29,158 nucleotides of DNA, taken from the IMG/VR virus record IMGVR_UViG_3300034190_000533, positions 1 through 29,158 of that record. One strand, written 5' to 3'. Both the position numbers and the translations under genes were made by a program. The notes under the pieces are model-generated. The model made no database searches. It was not told the DNA's origin and saw only the letters and a program-made list of their open reading frames with translations. Source of the DNA: a virus. Of this stretch, positions 7,247 through 15,383 are shown piece by piece (the first letter of the stretch is position 1; each line of letters starts with the position of its first letter).

Positions 7247-8617
7247 ATGCCAGTTTCAGAAACCCATGCTGAGTATGACAAGAATATCGACAAGTGGAAG
7301 CTGACTCGCAATGCTTCGACCGGGTTGAGTTTCGAGAATGCTCGGCACTACATAATGCGACGCACGCACGAAGAGCAGGATCAGTATTACCATCGCGTCG
7401 AGAAAGCGATATATACGAACTACACCGGACGAACCCGGGAAGGGCTGAAGGGCGCGATATTCCGTCTGCCGCCGCGCATCGAGCTGCCGCCAGATATGGA
7501 ATTCATGCTGGAGAACGCCGACGGAGCCGGGCAATCGCTGACGCAAGTATCGAAGCTCGCAGCGGATGAGGTTATGGAGACCGGGCGATTCGGTCTGCTG
7601 GCCGATTATCCGATGGTCGACGAAGATCTCACGGTCGAGCAAGTTCGCAGGATGGGGCTACAGCCGCACATTGCGACTTATACTGCCGAGTCTATTATCA
7701 ACTGGCACGTTCACGTTCTAAACGGACGCCGCCAGCTCGGAATGCTAGTGCTGAAAGAGAACTCGCCAGTTCATTATGACGAATTCACTTGGGACTATGT
7801 GGATCGCTTCCGGGTTCTCAGGCTCAACGATAGCCAGCAGTATACGCAGCAGCTCTACGACGAGAACGGCGACGCAATCACCGAAGAGATCGTGATTCGT
7901 GGCGCGAGCGGTCAGCCGTTCGATTATATCCCGTTCCATTTCATCGGAAGCCGGGACAATCTGCCGGACATCGACGAGCCGATTCTGTACGACATCGCCC
8001 GGGTGAATATCGGGCACTTCCGCAACTCAGCGGATCAGGAGAACAATCTCTCGGTTCACGGCGGCGGTACTCTGGTCGTATCTACTGATATGAGTCCGGA
8101 GGCATTCCAAGCAGCGAACCCGGGCGGCATTACAGTCGGCGAGAACGCTGGTCTGGTACTCTCTGAGGGCGGCAAAGCAGAACTGCTACAACTGGGGCCA
8201 GCTAGTGCGATCGGCACTGAGATGACCCACAAAGAGCAGATGATGGTTCAGATCGGCGCTAAGATCATTACGAAGACCGGGCAGCGGACAGCCGAAGAGG
8301 CTCGCATCCAAGCGACTTCCGAGAACTCGATGCTCGATACTATGGTCGGCAATATAAACGAAGCATTTACGGCGGTGATCTACGACTGCCGAGCGTTCAT
8401 CTCGCCAACAGATGCCGAGATCGTATTCTCTCTGAACAACGACTTCTATGCTGACAGCATCGCGCCGCAAGAGATTATGGCTATGATTCAGGGTAGCGAC
8501 GCGGGCGTAATGCCGAAGATCGACATCGTGCGCCGTCTCATCGATGCCGGGTGGATACAATCCGAAGGCACGCCGGAAGACATTCTCTCGGATATCACTC
8601 AGGAGTCGCCGCTCTAA
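7247..8617 (+). CDS. Portal protein, DUF4055 type
   Basis: A 456-residue protein placed between terminase and the MuF head protein, the usual portal position. The pattern of the N-terminal third (RHYIMRRTHEEQDQYYHRVEKAIYTNYTGRTREGLKGAIFRLPP) is that of the DUF4055 portal family. The long mixed middle and helical C-terminus with acidic tail also fit. It forms the dodecameric channel through which DNA enters and to which the connectors attach. Its stop abuts the next ATG with no spacer. Confidence 0.88.
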   Translation: MPVSETHAEYDKNIDKWKLTRNASTGLSFENARHYIMRRTHEEQDQYYHRVEKAIYTNYTGRTREGLKGAIFRLPPRIELPPDMEFMLENADGAGQSLTQVSKLAADEVMETGRFGLLADYPMVDEDLTVEQVRRMGLQPHIATYTAESIINWHVHVLNGRRQLGMLVLKENSPVHYDEFTWDYVDRFRVLRLNDSQQYTQQLYDENGDAITEEIVIRGASGQPFDYIPFHFIGSRDNLPDIDEPILYDIARVNIGHFRNSADQENNLSVHGGGTLVVSTDMSPEAFQAANPGGITVGENAGLVLSEGGKAELLQLGPASAIGTEMTHKEQMMVQIGAKIITKTGQRTAEEARIQATSENSMLDTMVGNINEAFTAVIYDCRAFISPTDAEIVFSLNNDFYADSIAPQEIMAMIQGSDAGVMPKIDIVRRLIDAGWIQSEGTPEDILSDITQESPL

Positions 8618-10462
8618 ATGAGTGCTAACGACTATCTGCTGGATGCTGGAATAAAGCACCAGATATACGTCCAGCGCTACGCGGGCGGGCAGGTGAAGGA
8701 TCTGGTCAAGTATCTCGACGATGCTCAGGCTGAGATTCTTCGCAAGCTCGACGGCGTGGATACTCTGGCAGAAAGTCGGTCACTGCAACGCAAGCTAGAC
8801 CAGATAACAGCGCTACAAAGCGACGCTCTGGAAAAACTGAGCAAAGGGATAACCGATAACGCCGCAGATTTCGCGGAGTATGAGGCAGAGTTCGCCGTAA
8901 AGACGATGAACACGGCCGCAGCGGCATCGGTCACGCTCCCGGCGTCTGAGCAGCTCCGGGCGCTGGTAACACAGGCTCCGATGCAACTGGCGATCAGCGG
9001 CAAAGCAGGAAGCACGGTTCAGTCGCTAACACTGGGCCAAGCGGCTACGCAGTTCTCGAAAGACAAAGCAGCAGAGATCACTCGAACGATTCAACGCGGG
9101 ATGGTCGAAGGCTCAACGGTGCAGTCTCTTACCCGGCAGATCGCAAGTGTTACGAATAAACACAAACGACAAGCCGAAGCACTGGTTCGAACTAGCGTCA
9201 ATCACATCTCGTCAGAAGCTCGCTCGGCAGTACATAAGGCGAATGACGATATTCTGAAGGGCGAAGAGTACGTCTCAGTTCTCGATGGTCGCACGACGAT
9301 AGGCTGCGCAGCGCTAGATGGCAAGATACTCGGGTTCGACGAGCCGCCATTCACTCCACGCCATTGGAACTGCCGATCTTTTCGCGTCCCGGTGCTAAAG
9401 GATGAGTATCAAGAAGGAGGACTCGAAGGAACCCGGGCCAGCGTTCAGGGGCCAGTATCAGCGAAGCGAACCTACAGCGGATGGCTCAAAGATCAGTCGC
9501 CAGAGTTTCAAAACGGAGTTCTGGGGCTGGAGCGGGCAAAGATGTTCAGGGCCGGAAAGCTAAGTCTGGATGATTTTGTGGATTCTAACGGCAATCCGAT
9601 CTCTCTGAAGCAGCTCCAAGTGCTAGACGGTGCGACAAATGTGCGCAAGACGCCGAAGGTAGTTCCGAAGCCGACTCCGGGCACTGGCAAGATACCGGGG
9701 CAAGCGAAGAAGTTCGTCCCGGCGAAGACTATCGCAGAGGCCAAGCAATACGCAGAAGAGACCGGGCTGGCGACACTGGCTGACTATGGCAAATTGGACA
9801 TCGAAGCGGCGAATATGATTAACAAATCAGTGCAAGACACGATCGAAAGATTCCCGGCGATGAGGGGGCGAATGTCATTTATCGGTTCTATGCAAAAGAA
9901 CGTCGAGATGCAGTATCAAGCGAAGCTGAAGGCTAATACCGACTACATCAACAAGAAATATCCAGAAAAAAAATACACGGCAGACAAAATTCTCTGGCTA
10001 AAGAAAGAAGTAAGAAGAGAGCCGATCCGTAAACAGACTTACGCTTTTGCTAGACCAAAATCACAAGACAAGTACTTCGCACACGTCGACGGGGTTGTTT
10101 TGAATGAGAAATTTGGAAGCACAGCCAAAATTGAGACTCTAAAGCAAGATCTAAAAAGTGACGCTCAGGCGCAGTGGCATCCAGTTGGAACTGAGAATCT
10201 GCAATCAATCATGGATCACGAGATGGGTCACCAGATAGATTATCTTCTTGATATGCGGAAATCCGTAGCAATTCGAGAACTGTATAACTCAAATCTCAAC
10301 AACATGAAGCAAGATCTAAGCGCTTACGGCAAAAAGAATATCGCTGAGTTCATCGCGGAGAGCTGGTCTGAATACGTCAATAATCCAACGCCAAGACCAT
10401 TGGCGAAACAAGTGGGGGATCTAATCAATGTCGAATACGCAAAGAAGTTCGGGGATAAGTAG
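8618..10462 (+). CDS. MuF-type head protein fused to a C-terminal HExxH metallopeptidase domain
   Basis: A 614-residue fusion. The N-terminal half is a Mu gpF/SPP1 gp7-like minor head protein; its hallmark is the cysteine-bearing segment from CAALDGK to PPFTPRHWNCRSFRVPV. A Pro-rich linker (KVVPKPTPGTGKIPG) follows. The C-terminal part (about 400-614) is a zincin-like domain with DHEMGHQIDYLL, HEMGH at 534-538 giving two zinc ligands and the catalytic Glu535, and a downstream EFIAESWSEY (577-586) that could supply the third ligand. By hand count GC is 42% over 9961-10380 against 58% over 8641-9060, so the C-terminal domain appears exchanged. MuF proteins are carried in the head and may be injected; related C-terminal domains are known as phage polymorphic toxins. 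A maturation protease is the alternative. Confidence 0.85.
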   Translation: MSANDYLLDAGIKHQIYVQRYAGGQVKDLVKYLDDAQAEILRKLDGVDTLAESRSLQRKLDQITALQSDALEKLSKGITDNAADFAEYEAEFAVKTMNTAAAASVTLPASEQLRALVTQAPMQLAISGKAGSTVQSLTLGQAATQFSKDKAAEITRTIQRGMVEGSTVQSLTRQIASVTNKHKRQAEALVRTSVNHISSEARSAVHKANDDILKGEEYVSVLDGRTTIGCAALDGKILGFDEPPFTPRHWNCRSFRVPVLKDEYQEGGLEGTRASVQGPVSAKRTYSGWLKDQSPEFQNGVLGLERAKMFRAGKLSLDDFVDSNGNPISLKQLQVLDGATNVRKTPKVVPKPTPGTGKIPGQAKKFVPAKTIAEAKQYAEETGLATLADYGKLDIEAANMINKSVQDTIERFPAMRGRMSFIGSMQKNVEMQYQAKLKANTDYINKKYPEKKYTADKILWLKKEVRREPIRKQTYAFARPKSQDKYFAHVDGVVLNEKFGSTAKIETLKQDLKSDAQAQWHPVGTENLQSIMDHEMGHQIDYLLDMRKSVAIRELYNSNLNNMKQDLSAYGKKNIAEFIAESWSEYVNNPTPRPLAKQVGDLINVEYAKKFGDK

Positions 10463-10601
10463 CGAGATCCCGATAGAAGGGCCACAAATCAATGACGTTT
10501 ACTATGGAATAAAAGACGCCATCGAAGTCGCCAAAGAGTTTCCGGAGCTAGAAAAGGGCGTTCTGGCGATACTAAAAGAAGACTACGACATTACAGAATA
10601 G
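10428..10601 (+). CDS. Small acidic ORF overlapping the metallopeptidase end
   Basis: A 57-residue frame in a different phase, starting at ATG 10428 with a GGGGG site at 10414-10418, overlapping the MuF-zincin gene by 35 bp. The C-terminal half is helical and acidic (YYGIKDAIEVAKEFPELEKG, then LAILKEDYDITE). It ends before the scaffold promoter. Size, acidity, overlap and position suit an immunity protein or inhibitor of the upstream metallopeptidase, but no homologous family is recognised. It could instead be a small head protein. Confidence 0.6.
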   Translation: MSNTQRSSGISSEIPIEGPQINDVYYGIKDAIEVAKEFPELEKGVLAILKEDYDITE

Positions 10602-10616
10602 CGATATTAGCTAATA

Positions 10617-10656
10617 TTTGGCAAATATGTTCACTTTTGGCGAATAGTGCTATAAT
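10617..10656 (+). promoter_or_regulatory. Promoter of the scaffold/coat operon with near-repeats
   Basis: An extended -10 TGCTATAAT (10648-10656) is the best promoter in the structural region. TTTGGCAAATA (10617-10627) and TTTGGCGAATA (10636-10646) form a 10-of-11 direct repeat 19 bp apart, the second copy lying in the spacer. These could be operator sites. The -35 is weak (TGTTCA at 10628-10633). It drives the scaffold and coat, which are needed in large amounts. Confidence 0.65.
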
Positions 10657-10665
10657 TCACGCAAC

Positions 10666-10698
10666 GCTGCGGGGCAGCATAAAAATGTACGGGGTACA
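10666..10698 (+). promoter_or_regulatory. Leader with two GGG-loop hairpins, Shine-Dalgarno in the second
   Basis: GCTGC/GCAGC (10666-10678) and TGTAC/GTACA (10686-10698) each close a GGG loop. The second carries the GGGG ribosome binding site of the scaffold gene, 6 bp before ATG 10701. The first could stabilise the 5' end of the mRNA. Confidence 0.5.
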
Positions 10699-10700
10699 GC

Positions 10701-11372
10701 ATGGGCTTACAATACGCAGTCGACGATCTCACCGATCTCGACGAATCAGTTCAATCTCTTTACGAACAGGACGGTGATCGATATATCTTGAGAGTCGAAG
10801 GGTTCCCCCAGCCGGAGGATACCAGCGGACTCAAAAGCAAAGTCCAGCAGCTAATGGACGAAGCGAAAGATGCGAAGCGACGTGCGAAAGAATTAGAGTC
10901 GCAGAAACAGCAGCAAGAGATGGAGACCGCTCAGGAAAAGGGCGAGTTCAAGAATCTCTGGGAACAGGCTCAGGCGAAGCTCGCCGAGAAAGACGCAGAG
11001 CTGCAAGAGTTCACGACAAAGATCCAACAGAAAGACATAAATATCGCTGCACGCGGTATCGGCTCGCAACTTGCGAAGTCAGACGCCAAACGGGCGGAGG
11101 TATTGGCCGACTATGCTTCACGGTATGCTCGGCACGACGGCGAGAAGGTTCAGTTTTTAGTGGGCGGGATGGAAGTAGACTCATCCGCACTAATGGATCA
11201 TCTGGCGAAAGAATTTCCGTTTTTGGTTGACGGCTCATCGGCTACCGGGGGTGGCGCGACGAGTTCTGCAAGTAGCGGGGCTACGAAATCACTTAATCGA
11301 GCCGACTTTGACAAATTGGCGGCATCCAAAAAGATGCAGTTCGTGAAAGACGGCGGCATCATCTCTGACTAA
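10701..11372 (+). CDS. Capsid scaffolding protein
   Basis: A 223-residue protein just before the coat gene. The N-terminal part (LYEQDGDRYILRVEGF) is typical of scaffold proteins, followed by a long charged coiled coil (about 45-110, rich in Lys, Glu and Gln), a helical C-terminal part and a Gly/Ser-rich stretch before a final basic helix (ADFDKLAASKKMQFVKDGG) that likely contacts coat protein. Scaffolds fill the procapsid and leave or are cleaved before packaging. ATG 10701 follows the GGGG site in the leader hairpin. Confidence 0.85.
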   Translation: MGLQYAVDDLTDLDESVQSLYEQDGDRYILRVEGFPQPEDTSGLKSKVQQLMDEAKDAKRRAKELESQKQQQEMETAQEKGEFKNLWEQAQAKLAEKDAELQEFTTKIQQKDINIAARGIGSQLAKSDAKRAEVLADYASRYARHDGEKVQFLVGGMEVDSSALMDHLAKEFPFLVDGSSATGGGATSSASSGATKSLNRADFDKLAASKKMQFVKDGGIISD

Positions 11373-11387
11373 TAAGGTATTTAAATC

Positions 11388-12518
11388 ATGGCTAACACTT
11401 TAACCAATCTCACTCCAGATCTATACGAAGCGCTTGATACCGTTTCGCGTGAACTGGTCGGTATGATCCCAGCGGTAACACTCGATGCGAATGCAGAGCG
11501 TGCGGCCAAAGGTCAAACAATCCGTAGCGCAGTTGCTCCAAGCTCCGCTGCTGCTGACATTACTCCAGCGCAGAAAGCTCCAGACACTGGCGACCAGATA
11601 ATCACTAACAAGACTCTGAGCATCTCAAAGTCTCGTGGTGTGGCAATCCGCTACAACGGCGAAGAGCAGCGCGGTCTGAACACTGGCCCGGGCTACAACA
11701 GCATCCTCCAGAACCAATTCGCTCAGGCGATGCGCACTCTGACAAACGAAGTTGAGGCTGATCTCACTGCGCTTTACGCTCAGGCGTCTAACGCATACGG
11801 AACTCCCGGCACTACTCCATTCGGTACTTCTGGCGATTTCAGCGACGCTTCATTCGCTCTCAAGCTGCTAAAAGACAACGGTGCGCCGTTGACTGGTAAC
11901 CAGCTCGTTGTAAGCTCTGCCGCTGGCGCTTCAATGCTCGGTCTGCAAAGCCGCATCGACGTTCAGGGCAACGACTCTATGCTACGTCAGGGCGTAATGC
12001 TCTCGACTGCTGGCATGGATATCCGCGAGTCTGCGCAAATCAATGCTCACACTAAAGGCACTGGCGCGAACTACGTCACAGACGGCGCTGCATCTGAGGG
12101 CGATACTGTTATCTCTCTCAAGACTGGTACTGGCACTATCTTGGCGGGTGATACAATCACTTTCGCTGGTGACGCGAACAAGTACGTCGTAACAGCCGCT
12201 CTCGCTGCTGGCGACGTGACTATCGCAGCTCCCGGTCTCAAAGGCGCAATCGCTGGCGACGTAGCGGTAACAGTCGGCAACGGCTACGCTGCGAACATGG
12301 CGTTCAACCGCGACGCGATCGTTCTCGTAACACGCGCTCCGGCTCGTCCAGTTGAAGGCGATCTCGCTGAAGACGTAATGTTTATGACTGATCCGCGTTC
12401 AGGCATCACGTTCGAAGTGTCTATGTACAAAGAGTACCGTCAGGTTCACTTCGAAGTAGCACTCGCTTGGGGCGTCTCAGCCATCAAGCCAGAGCATATG
12501 GGTATTCTGCTCGGCTAA
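11388..12518 (+). CDS. Major capsid protein, P22 coat-like
   Basis: A 376-residue HK97-fold coat protein of the P22 gp5-like type. The N-terminus (MANTLTNLTPDLYEALDTVS) and the early GQTIRSAVAP pattern match that family, and a beta-rich Thr/Gly/Ala segment at about 222-305 resembles an inserted surface domain. The codons are biased to CGT, GGT, AAC and GCT compared with the rest of the window, as expected for the most abundant protein. It lies behind scaffold, with a strong hairpin after the stop. No protease is seen nearby apart from the zincin domain of the MuF protein. Confidence 0.93.
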   Translation: MANTLTNLTPDLYEALDTVSRELVGMIPAVTLDANAERAAKGQTIRSAVAPSSAAADITPAQKAPDTGDQIITNKTLSISKSRGVAIRYNGEEQRGLNTGPGYNSILQNQFAQAMRTLTNEVEADLTALYAQASNAYGTPGTTPFGTSGDFSDASFALKLLKDNGAPLTGNQLVVSSAAGASMLGLQSRIDVQGNDSMLRQGVMLSTAGMDIRESAQINAHTKGTGANYVTDGAASEGDTVISLKTGTGTILAGDTITFAGDANKYVVTAALAAGDVTIAAPGLKGAIAGDVAVTVGNGYAANMAFNRDAIVLVTRAPARPVEGDLAEDVMFMTDPRSGITFEVSMYKEYRQVHFEVALAWGVSAIKPEHMGILLG

Positions 12519-12526
12519 AAGTGATC

Positions 12527-12550
12527 GCGGGGCGTCTTCGGGCGCTCCGC
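12527..12550 (+). terminator. Strong UUCG hairpin after the coat gene
   Basis: A ten-pair stem (12527-12536 with 12541-12550, two G-T pairs) closes a UUCG tetraloop 8 bp after the coat stop. There is no T-run after it, so partial termination, RNase protection of the coat mRNA, or a processing site are all possible. It would lower expression of the following connector genes relative to coat. Confidence 0.55.
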
Positions 12551-12569
12551 ATCATTCACGGAGAGGACT

Positions 12570-12731
12570 ATGCACGCACTACCAACAGTAAAGATCGACC
12601 GGGATGGGCAAGCAGTTACCATCAACGAGTCCGATTTTGATCCCAAGACAATGACGCTATTCGGTGCAAAGCCAGCGGCCAAGCCGAAGGCAGAGCCGAA
12701 GAAGACTCGCAAGCCCAAAGCGGAGAGCTAA
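12570..12731 (+). CDS. Small basic protein after coat (53 aa)
   Basis: ATG 12570 has a GGAGAGGA site (12560-12567), and the TAA abuts the next ATG exactly. The N-terminal half is mixed beta-like (VKIDRDGQAVTINESDFD) and the C-terminal half is a repeated Ala/Lys/Pro tail. Short proteins with such basic tails are common between coat and connector genes in siphoviruses; a head-associated or DNA-binding role is likely but unproven. Confidence 0.7.
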   Translation: MHALPTVKIDRDGQAVTINESDFDPKTMTLFGAKPAAKPKAEPKKTRKPKAES

Positions 12732-13226
12732 ATGGCTACTATCATCGTCGAAGACGGCTCAATCGTCCCAAACGCGAACAGCTACGTTACGACTGCCGAG
12801 TTCACTCAGTATTGCGCAGACCGTAACATTACAGTCTCAGGCACTTACGGAGATGAGTCGCAATTGCTTATCTTGGCGATGGACTATTTCGAGCAACAGC
12901 CGTTTCGCGGCATTAAGTATATCGAGACACAGCCGCTCCAGTATCCGCGTTCGGATCTATGGATCGACGGCTATCTCACAGATTCAGACCAGATTCCACA
13001 ATTGGTCAAAGATGCGCAGATCACGATCGCCATCTCTATCATGGCGGGCAACGATCCGCTCTCAACAGTAGATCGAGCGGTGAAGCGCGAGAAGGTCGAC
13101 GTACTCGAAGTGGAGTATATGGACAACGCTTCAATCTCTACAGTTATTCGCAGCATCGGCAACGCAATGCGCAAGCTGGTGACATCAAGCACTGGCGGCA
13201 ACAATATCCGAACCATCCGGGGCTGA
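12732..13226 (+). CDS. Head-tail connector, DnaT-like family (adaptor)
   Basis: A 164-residue protein with the pattern of the family labelled DnaT-like ssDNA-binding (PF20557): VEDGSIVPNANSYVT, the aromatic LAMDYFEQQPFRGIKY, then QPLQYPRS. Despite that family name, position right after the coat marks it as the head-completion adaptor that seats on the portal. The C-terminal half is helical. It starts directly at the preceding stop and is followed by the next connector one base later. Confidence 0.75.
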   Translation: MATIIVEDGSIVPNANSYVTTAEFTQYCADRNITVSGTYGDESQLLILAMDYFEQQPFRGIKYIETQPLQYPRSDLWIDGYLTDSDQIPQLVKDAQITIAISIMAGNDPLSTVDRAVKREKVDVLEVEYMDNASISTVIRSIGNAMRKLVTSSTGGNNIRTIRG

Positions 13227-13227
13227 T

Positions 13228-13590
13228 ATGGGAATCAATTACACAGCTCTCGAAGGAACTGCGACGCGATTGCTCCGGGATAACGGTCAGGCAATCACTT
13301 TCAGTTATGAAACTGGCGAAGTCATTAACCCGGCGACGGGCGTTGTAACGACGCCAGCGAGCGAGTCTACTATCAGTGGATACGGAGTCGCATCGAACTA
13401 TAAGAACGCTGAGATCGACGGACAGAGCGTTCTAGCGTCTGATTTGAAGTTGCTCGCCAGTAATGTGGCGTCTGAGCCGAAAGCGAACTGGAAAGTCGGC
13501 GTAAATGGTAAGACTTGGCGCGTTATGCAAGTGATGCCAATTAACCCGGCAGGGACTAACGTCATGTATATATGCCAGATTAGAATATGA
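13228..13590 (+). CDS. Head closure/neck protein
   Basis: A 120-residue, mostly beta protein. Its position between adaptor and tail terminator is that of head closure (stopper) proteins, and the C-terminal pattern (NGKTWRVMQVMPINPAGTNVMYICQIRI) fits that small beta-barrel group. A GGGG site (13219-13222) precedes ATG 13228. It overlaps the next gene by 4 bp (ATGA). The assignment comes mostly from position. Confidence 0.65.
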   Translation: MGINYTALEGTATRLLRDNGQAITFSYETGEVINPATGVVTTPASESTISGYGVASNYKNAEIDGQSVLASDLKLLASNVASEPKANWKVGVNGKTWRVMQVMPINPAGTNVMYICQIRI

Positions 13591-14000
13591 GCGCAGCAGA
13601 GAAGGACATCAATACAGCTCTCTCGGTTCGTCTGGCTGAAATCCAGAATGCCGGAGTGCCGCCGATCGCTTACGAGAATGCGGAATACACTCCCGTCGAA
13701 GGCACGCTCTATCTGCGCGAATCATTCCTGCCGAATATCAAAGATGCGGTCGGAGTGGCTCACACAAGCGCAGACGATTACGAAGGACTTTATCAGGTCA
13801 GTGTAATGGCTGGACGCGGAGACCGTCGATTCGCTGCTCAAGAGCAAGCCATGCTCATCGCGATGCACTTTCCGCGTGGCGCAGAGTACACATATAACGG
13901 CGTTACGGTTAAAATAACCGGGACACGGCTGGCGTCTGCTATCACCGGAGACGGCTGGTTTCAGGTCCCGGTCACAATCAGTTGGAGGGCGCTCGTTTGA
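13587..14000 (+). CDS. Tail terminator-like protein (DUF4128)
   Basis: A 137-residue protein with the DUF4128 tail-terminator pattern: N-terminal helix with IQNAGVPPIAYENAEYTP, a middle DDYEGLYQVSVMAGRG, and a C-terminal strand ending in GDGWFQVPVTISWRALV. It caps the tail tube and joins it to the head. The start overlaps the previous TGA by 4 bp, and the stop overlaps the TTG start of the next gene. Confidence 0.8.
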   Translation: MSAAEKDINTALSVRLAEIQNAGVPPIAYENAEYTPVEGTLYLRESFLPNIKDAVGVAHTSADDYEGLYQVSVMAGRGDRRFAAQEQAMLIAMHFPRGAEYTYNGVTVKITGTRLASAITGDGWFQVPVTISWRALV

Positions 14001-14467
14001 GTTGGGAATCTGACTGGAAAAAGATCGAACAAAAGATCGATCATGTGCTCAATAAAGGCATTCGAGCGACTCTTTTCGAAGTAAGTACGGCGATTATCAA
14101 AGAGACTCCCGCAGATACCGGGCGCGCTCGTGGTAATTGGCAAGCATCCGTCGGTAGCGGGGCTACTGGCACAATAGAAGGCATACAAAGCGAATCTCAC
14201 GGACAGGCGATAGCAATCAGAGACGTCAACCAAACGGTGAGCGTCGCGGTCGGTGAAGTTTACTATTTAACAAATAATCTTCCTTATATCGGAGTTTTAG
14301 AATACGGAACGTATCCGACTACTTTCAAGTACAATAGAAAGCAGAAGGGCGGGCCAAAGATTACCAGAGATGGTTTTTCTATTCAGGCTCCATACGGTAT
14401 GGTTCGGAAGAATATGCAGAATTTTAACCGCTTGTTCGTGAAGAATCTCAAAGCAGCAAGCAAATAA
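13997..14467 (+). CDS. HK97 gp10-like neck/tail component
   Basis: A 156-residue protein starting with TTG 13997, supported by GGAGGG at 13984-13989 and a TTGA overlap with the previous stop; another in-frame TTG at 13982 lies on the ribosome binding site. The pattern TPADTGRARGNW ... PYIGVLEYGTYP ... QAPYGMVR is that of the HK97 gp10-like family, found between connector and tube genes. Codon use becomes more AT-rich toward the 3' end. Confidence 0.8.
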   Translation: MSWESDWKKIEQKIDHVLNKGIRATLFEVSTAIIKETPADTGRARGNWQASVGSGATGTIEGIQSESHGQAIAIRDVNQTVSVAVGEVYYLTNNLPYIGVLEYGTYPTTFKYNRKQKGGPKITRDGFSIQAPYGMVRKNMQNFNRLFVKNLKAASK

Positions 14468-14479
14468 GAGGCAATTAAC

Positions 14480-14923
14480 ATGGCTATTCAAACATCTGCG
14501 GGCACTACTCTGGGCGTCGTCTCAGGTCTTCCCGCCACATACGACGCAGCAGGATTCGCGGCTCTCACATTCGCTACAGTTGGCGAGATTACTGAGATCC
14601 CAGCATTCGGCTCGGTTTACAACTTAATCACTCACTCGCCTCTCGGTGAGCGTCGCGTGGTTAAGCGTAAAGGTTCGGTGAACGACGGAACTCTTACTCT
14701 CTCATTCGCTGCTGACGCTGCGGATACTGGTCAAGTTGCTGCGAAAGCTGCTGCTGCGACCGACACAGAGGTATCAGTTGCAATCACTTACCCAGACGGC
14801 GAAATCGATTACTTCACTGGCTTGATCATGAGCTACCAAGTAAACGCTGGCGGCGTCGACAGCATCAAGTCAGACAGCATCGTACTAGAGCTGACAAATG
14901 CACCAGTAAACGTAGCAGCTTAA
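14480..14923 (+). CDS. Major tail tube protein
   Basis: A 147-residue beta-rich protein in the tail-tube position. The pattern is that of lambda gpV-like tube proteins: an N-terminal strand, EITEIPAFG, a loop with VKRKGSVNDGTLTLSFAADAAD, and a C-terminal YPDGEIDYFTGLIMSYQVNAGG. It polymerises around the tape measure. Codon bias (CGT, GGT, GCT) resembles the coat gene, fitting high expression. An AGAGG site (14467-14471) precedes ATG 14480. Confidence 0.85.
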   Translation: MAIQTSAGTTLGVVSGLPATYDAAGFAALTFATVGEITEIPAFGSVYNLITHSPLGERRVVKRKGSVNDGTLTLSFAADAADTGQVAAKAAAATDTEVSVAITYPDGEIDYFTGLIMSYQVNAGGVDSIKSDSIVLELTNAPVNVAA

Positions 14924-14949
14924 TAAAACACACATTCGGGGCGTGACTT

Positions 14950-15354
14950 ATGGATTTAGCGAACATTGACTTACAGGCAGCAGCGGAAGAGGGAGTTGAA
15001 GTAAAGCTCCAGCATCCGGCTAATGGCGAATATCTAGTAGACGATGAGGGCGAGCATTTAACGATTGTCGTTCTCGGCAAAGATTCGCAGACGTGGCAGA
15101 ACGCCGCAAAGCGAGTTAATACCCGGAACGCGAATCGCTACAAAGATCGAAAGATCCCAAACGCAGTTCTCGAAGCAGCGCTCTATGAGATATTGGCAGA
15201 AAGCACGCTCAAGTGGAGCAAGAACATCGAGTTCGATGGTGCGGCACTAAAATGCACAAAAGAGAACGCGAATATGCTCTATGAGAAGCGTAACTGGATC
15301 GCCGAGCAGTTGATGGAAGCGGCAGGGGATCGAGCCAGTTATTTTTTGAAATAA
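14950..15354 (+). CDS. Tail assembly chaperone, short form (gpG-like)
   Basis: A 134-residue acidic protein between tail tube and tape measure, the place of lambda gpG. It is helical in its C-terminal half and ends GDRASYFLK. The zero-frame stop TAA (15352-15354) directly follows the slippery T TTT TTG (15342-15348); a -1 slip adds the downstream gpT-like frame. The short form is made in excess and coats the tape measure before assembly. A GGGG site (14938-14941) precedes ATG 14950. Confidence 0.85.
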   Translation: MDLANIDLQAAAEEGVEVKLQHPANGEYLVDDEGEHLTIVVLGKDSQTWQNAAKRVNTRNANRYKDRKIPNAVLEAALYEILAESTLKWSKNIEFDGAALKCTKENANMLYEKRNWIAEQLMEAAGDRASYFLK

Positions 15355-15383
15355 CGGGGCTGCTGGGCAAATACGTTCAGCAG
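15342..15383 (+). promoter_or_regulatory. Programmed -1 frameshift signal (slippery site and hairpin)
   Basis: T TTT TTG at 15342-15348 is in the phase required for simultaneous P- and A-site slippage. An 11-nt spacer is followed by CTGCTG (15360-15365) pairing with CAGCAG (15378-15383), loop of 12. The -1 frame stays open without a stop to 15827. Position before the tape measure is where siphovirus tail genes use this signal. Confidence 0.8.

Noticed and set aside
8186-8659. 157-codon minus-strand frame over the portal gene
   Set aside because: Antisense to a well supported portal gene; no ribosome binding site or recognisable domain.
12664-13071. 135-codon plus frame overlapping the adaptor
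   Set aside because: Out of frame with the adaptor and dominated by Arg, Ser and Gln as a phase shadow; the 12732 frame has the family motifs.
13982-13996. Earlier TTG start for the gp10-like gene
   Set aside because: It would lie on the GGAGGG ribosome binding site that serves TTG 13997.
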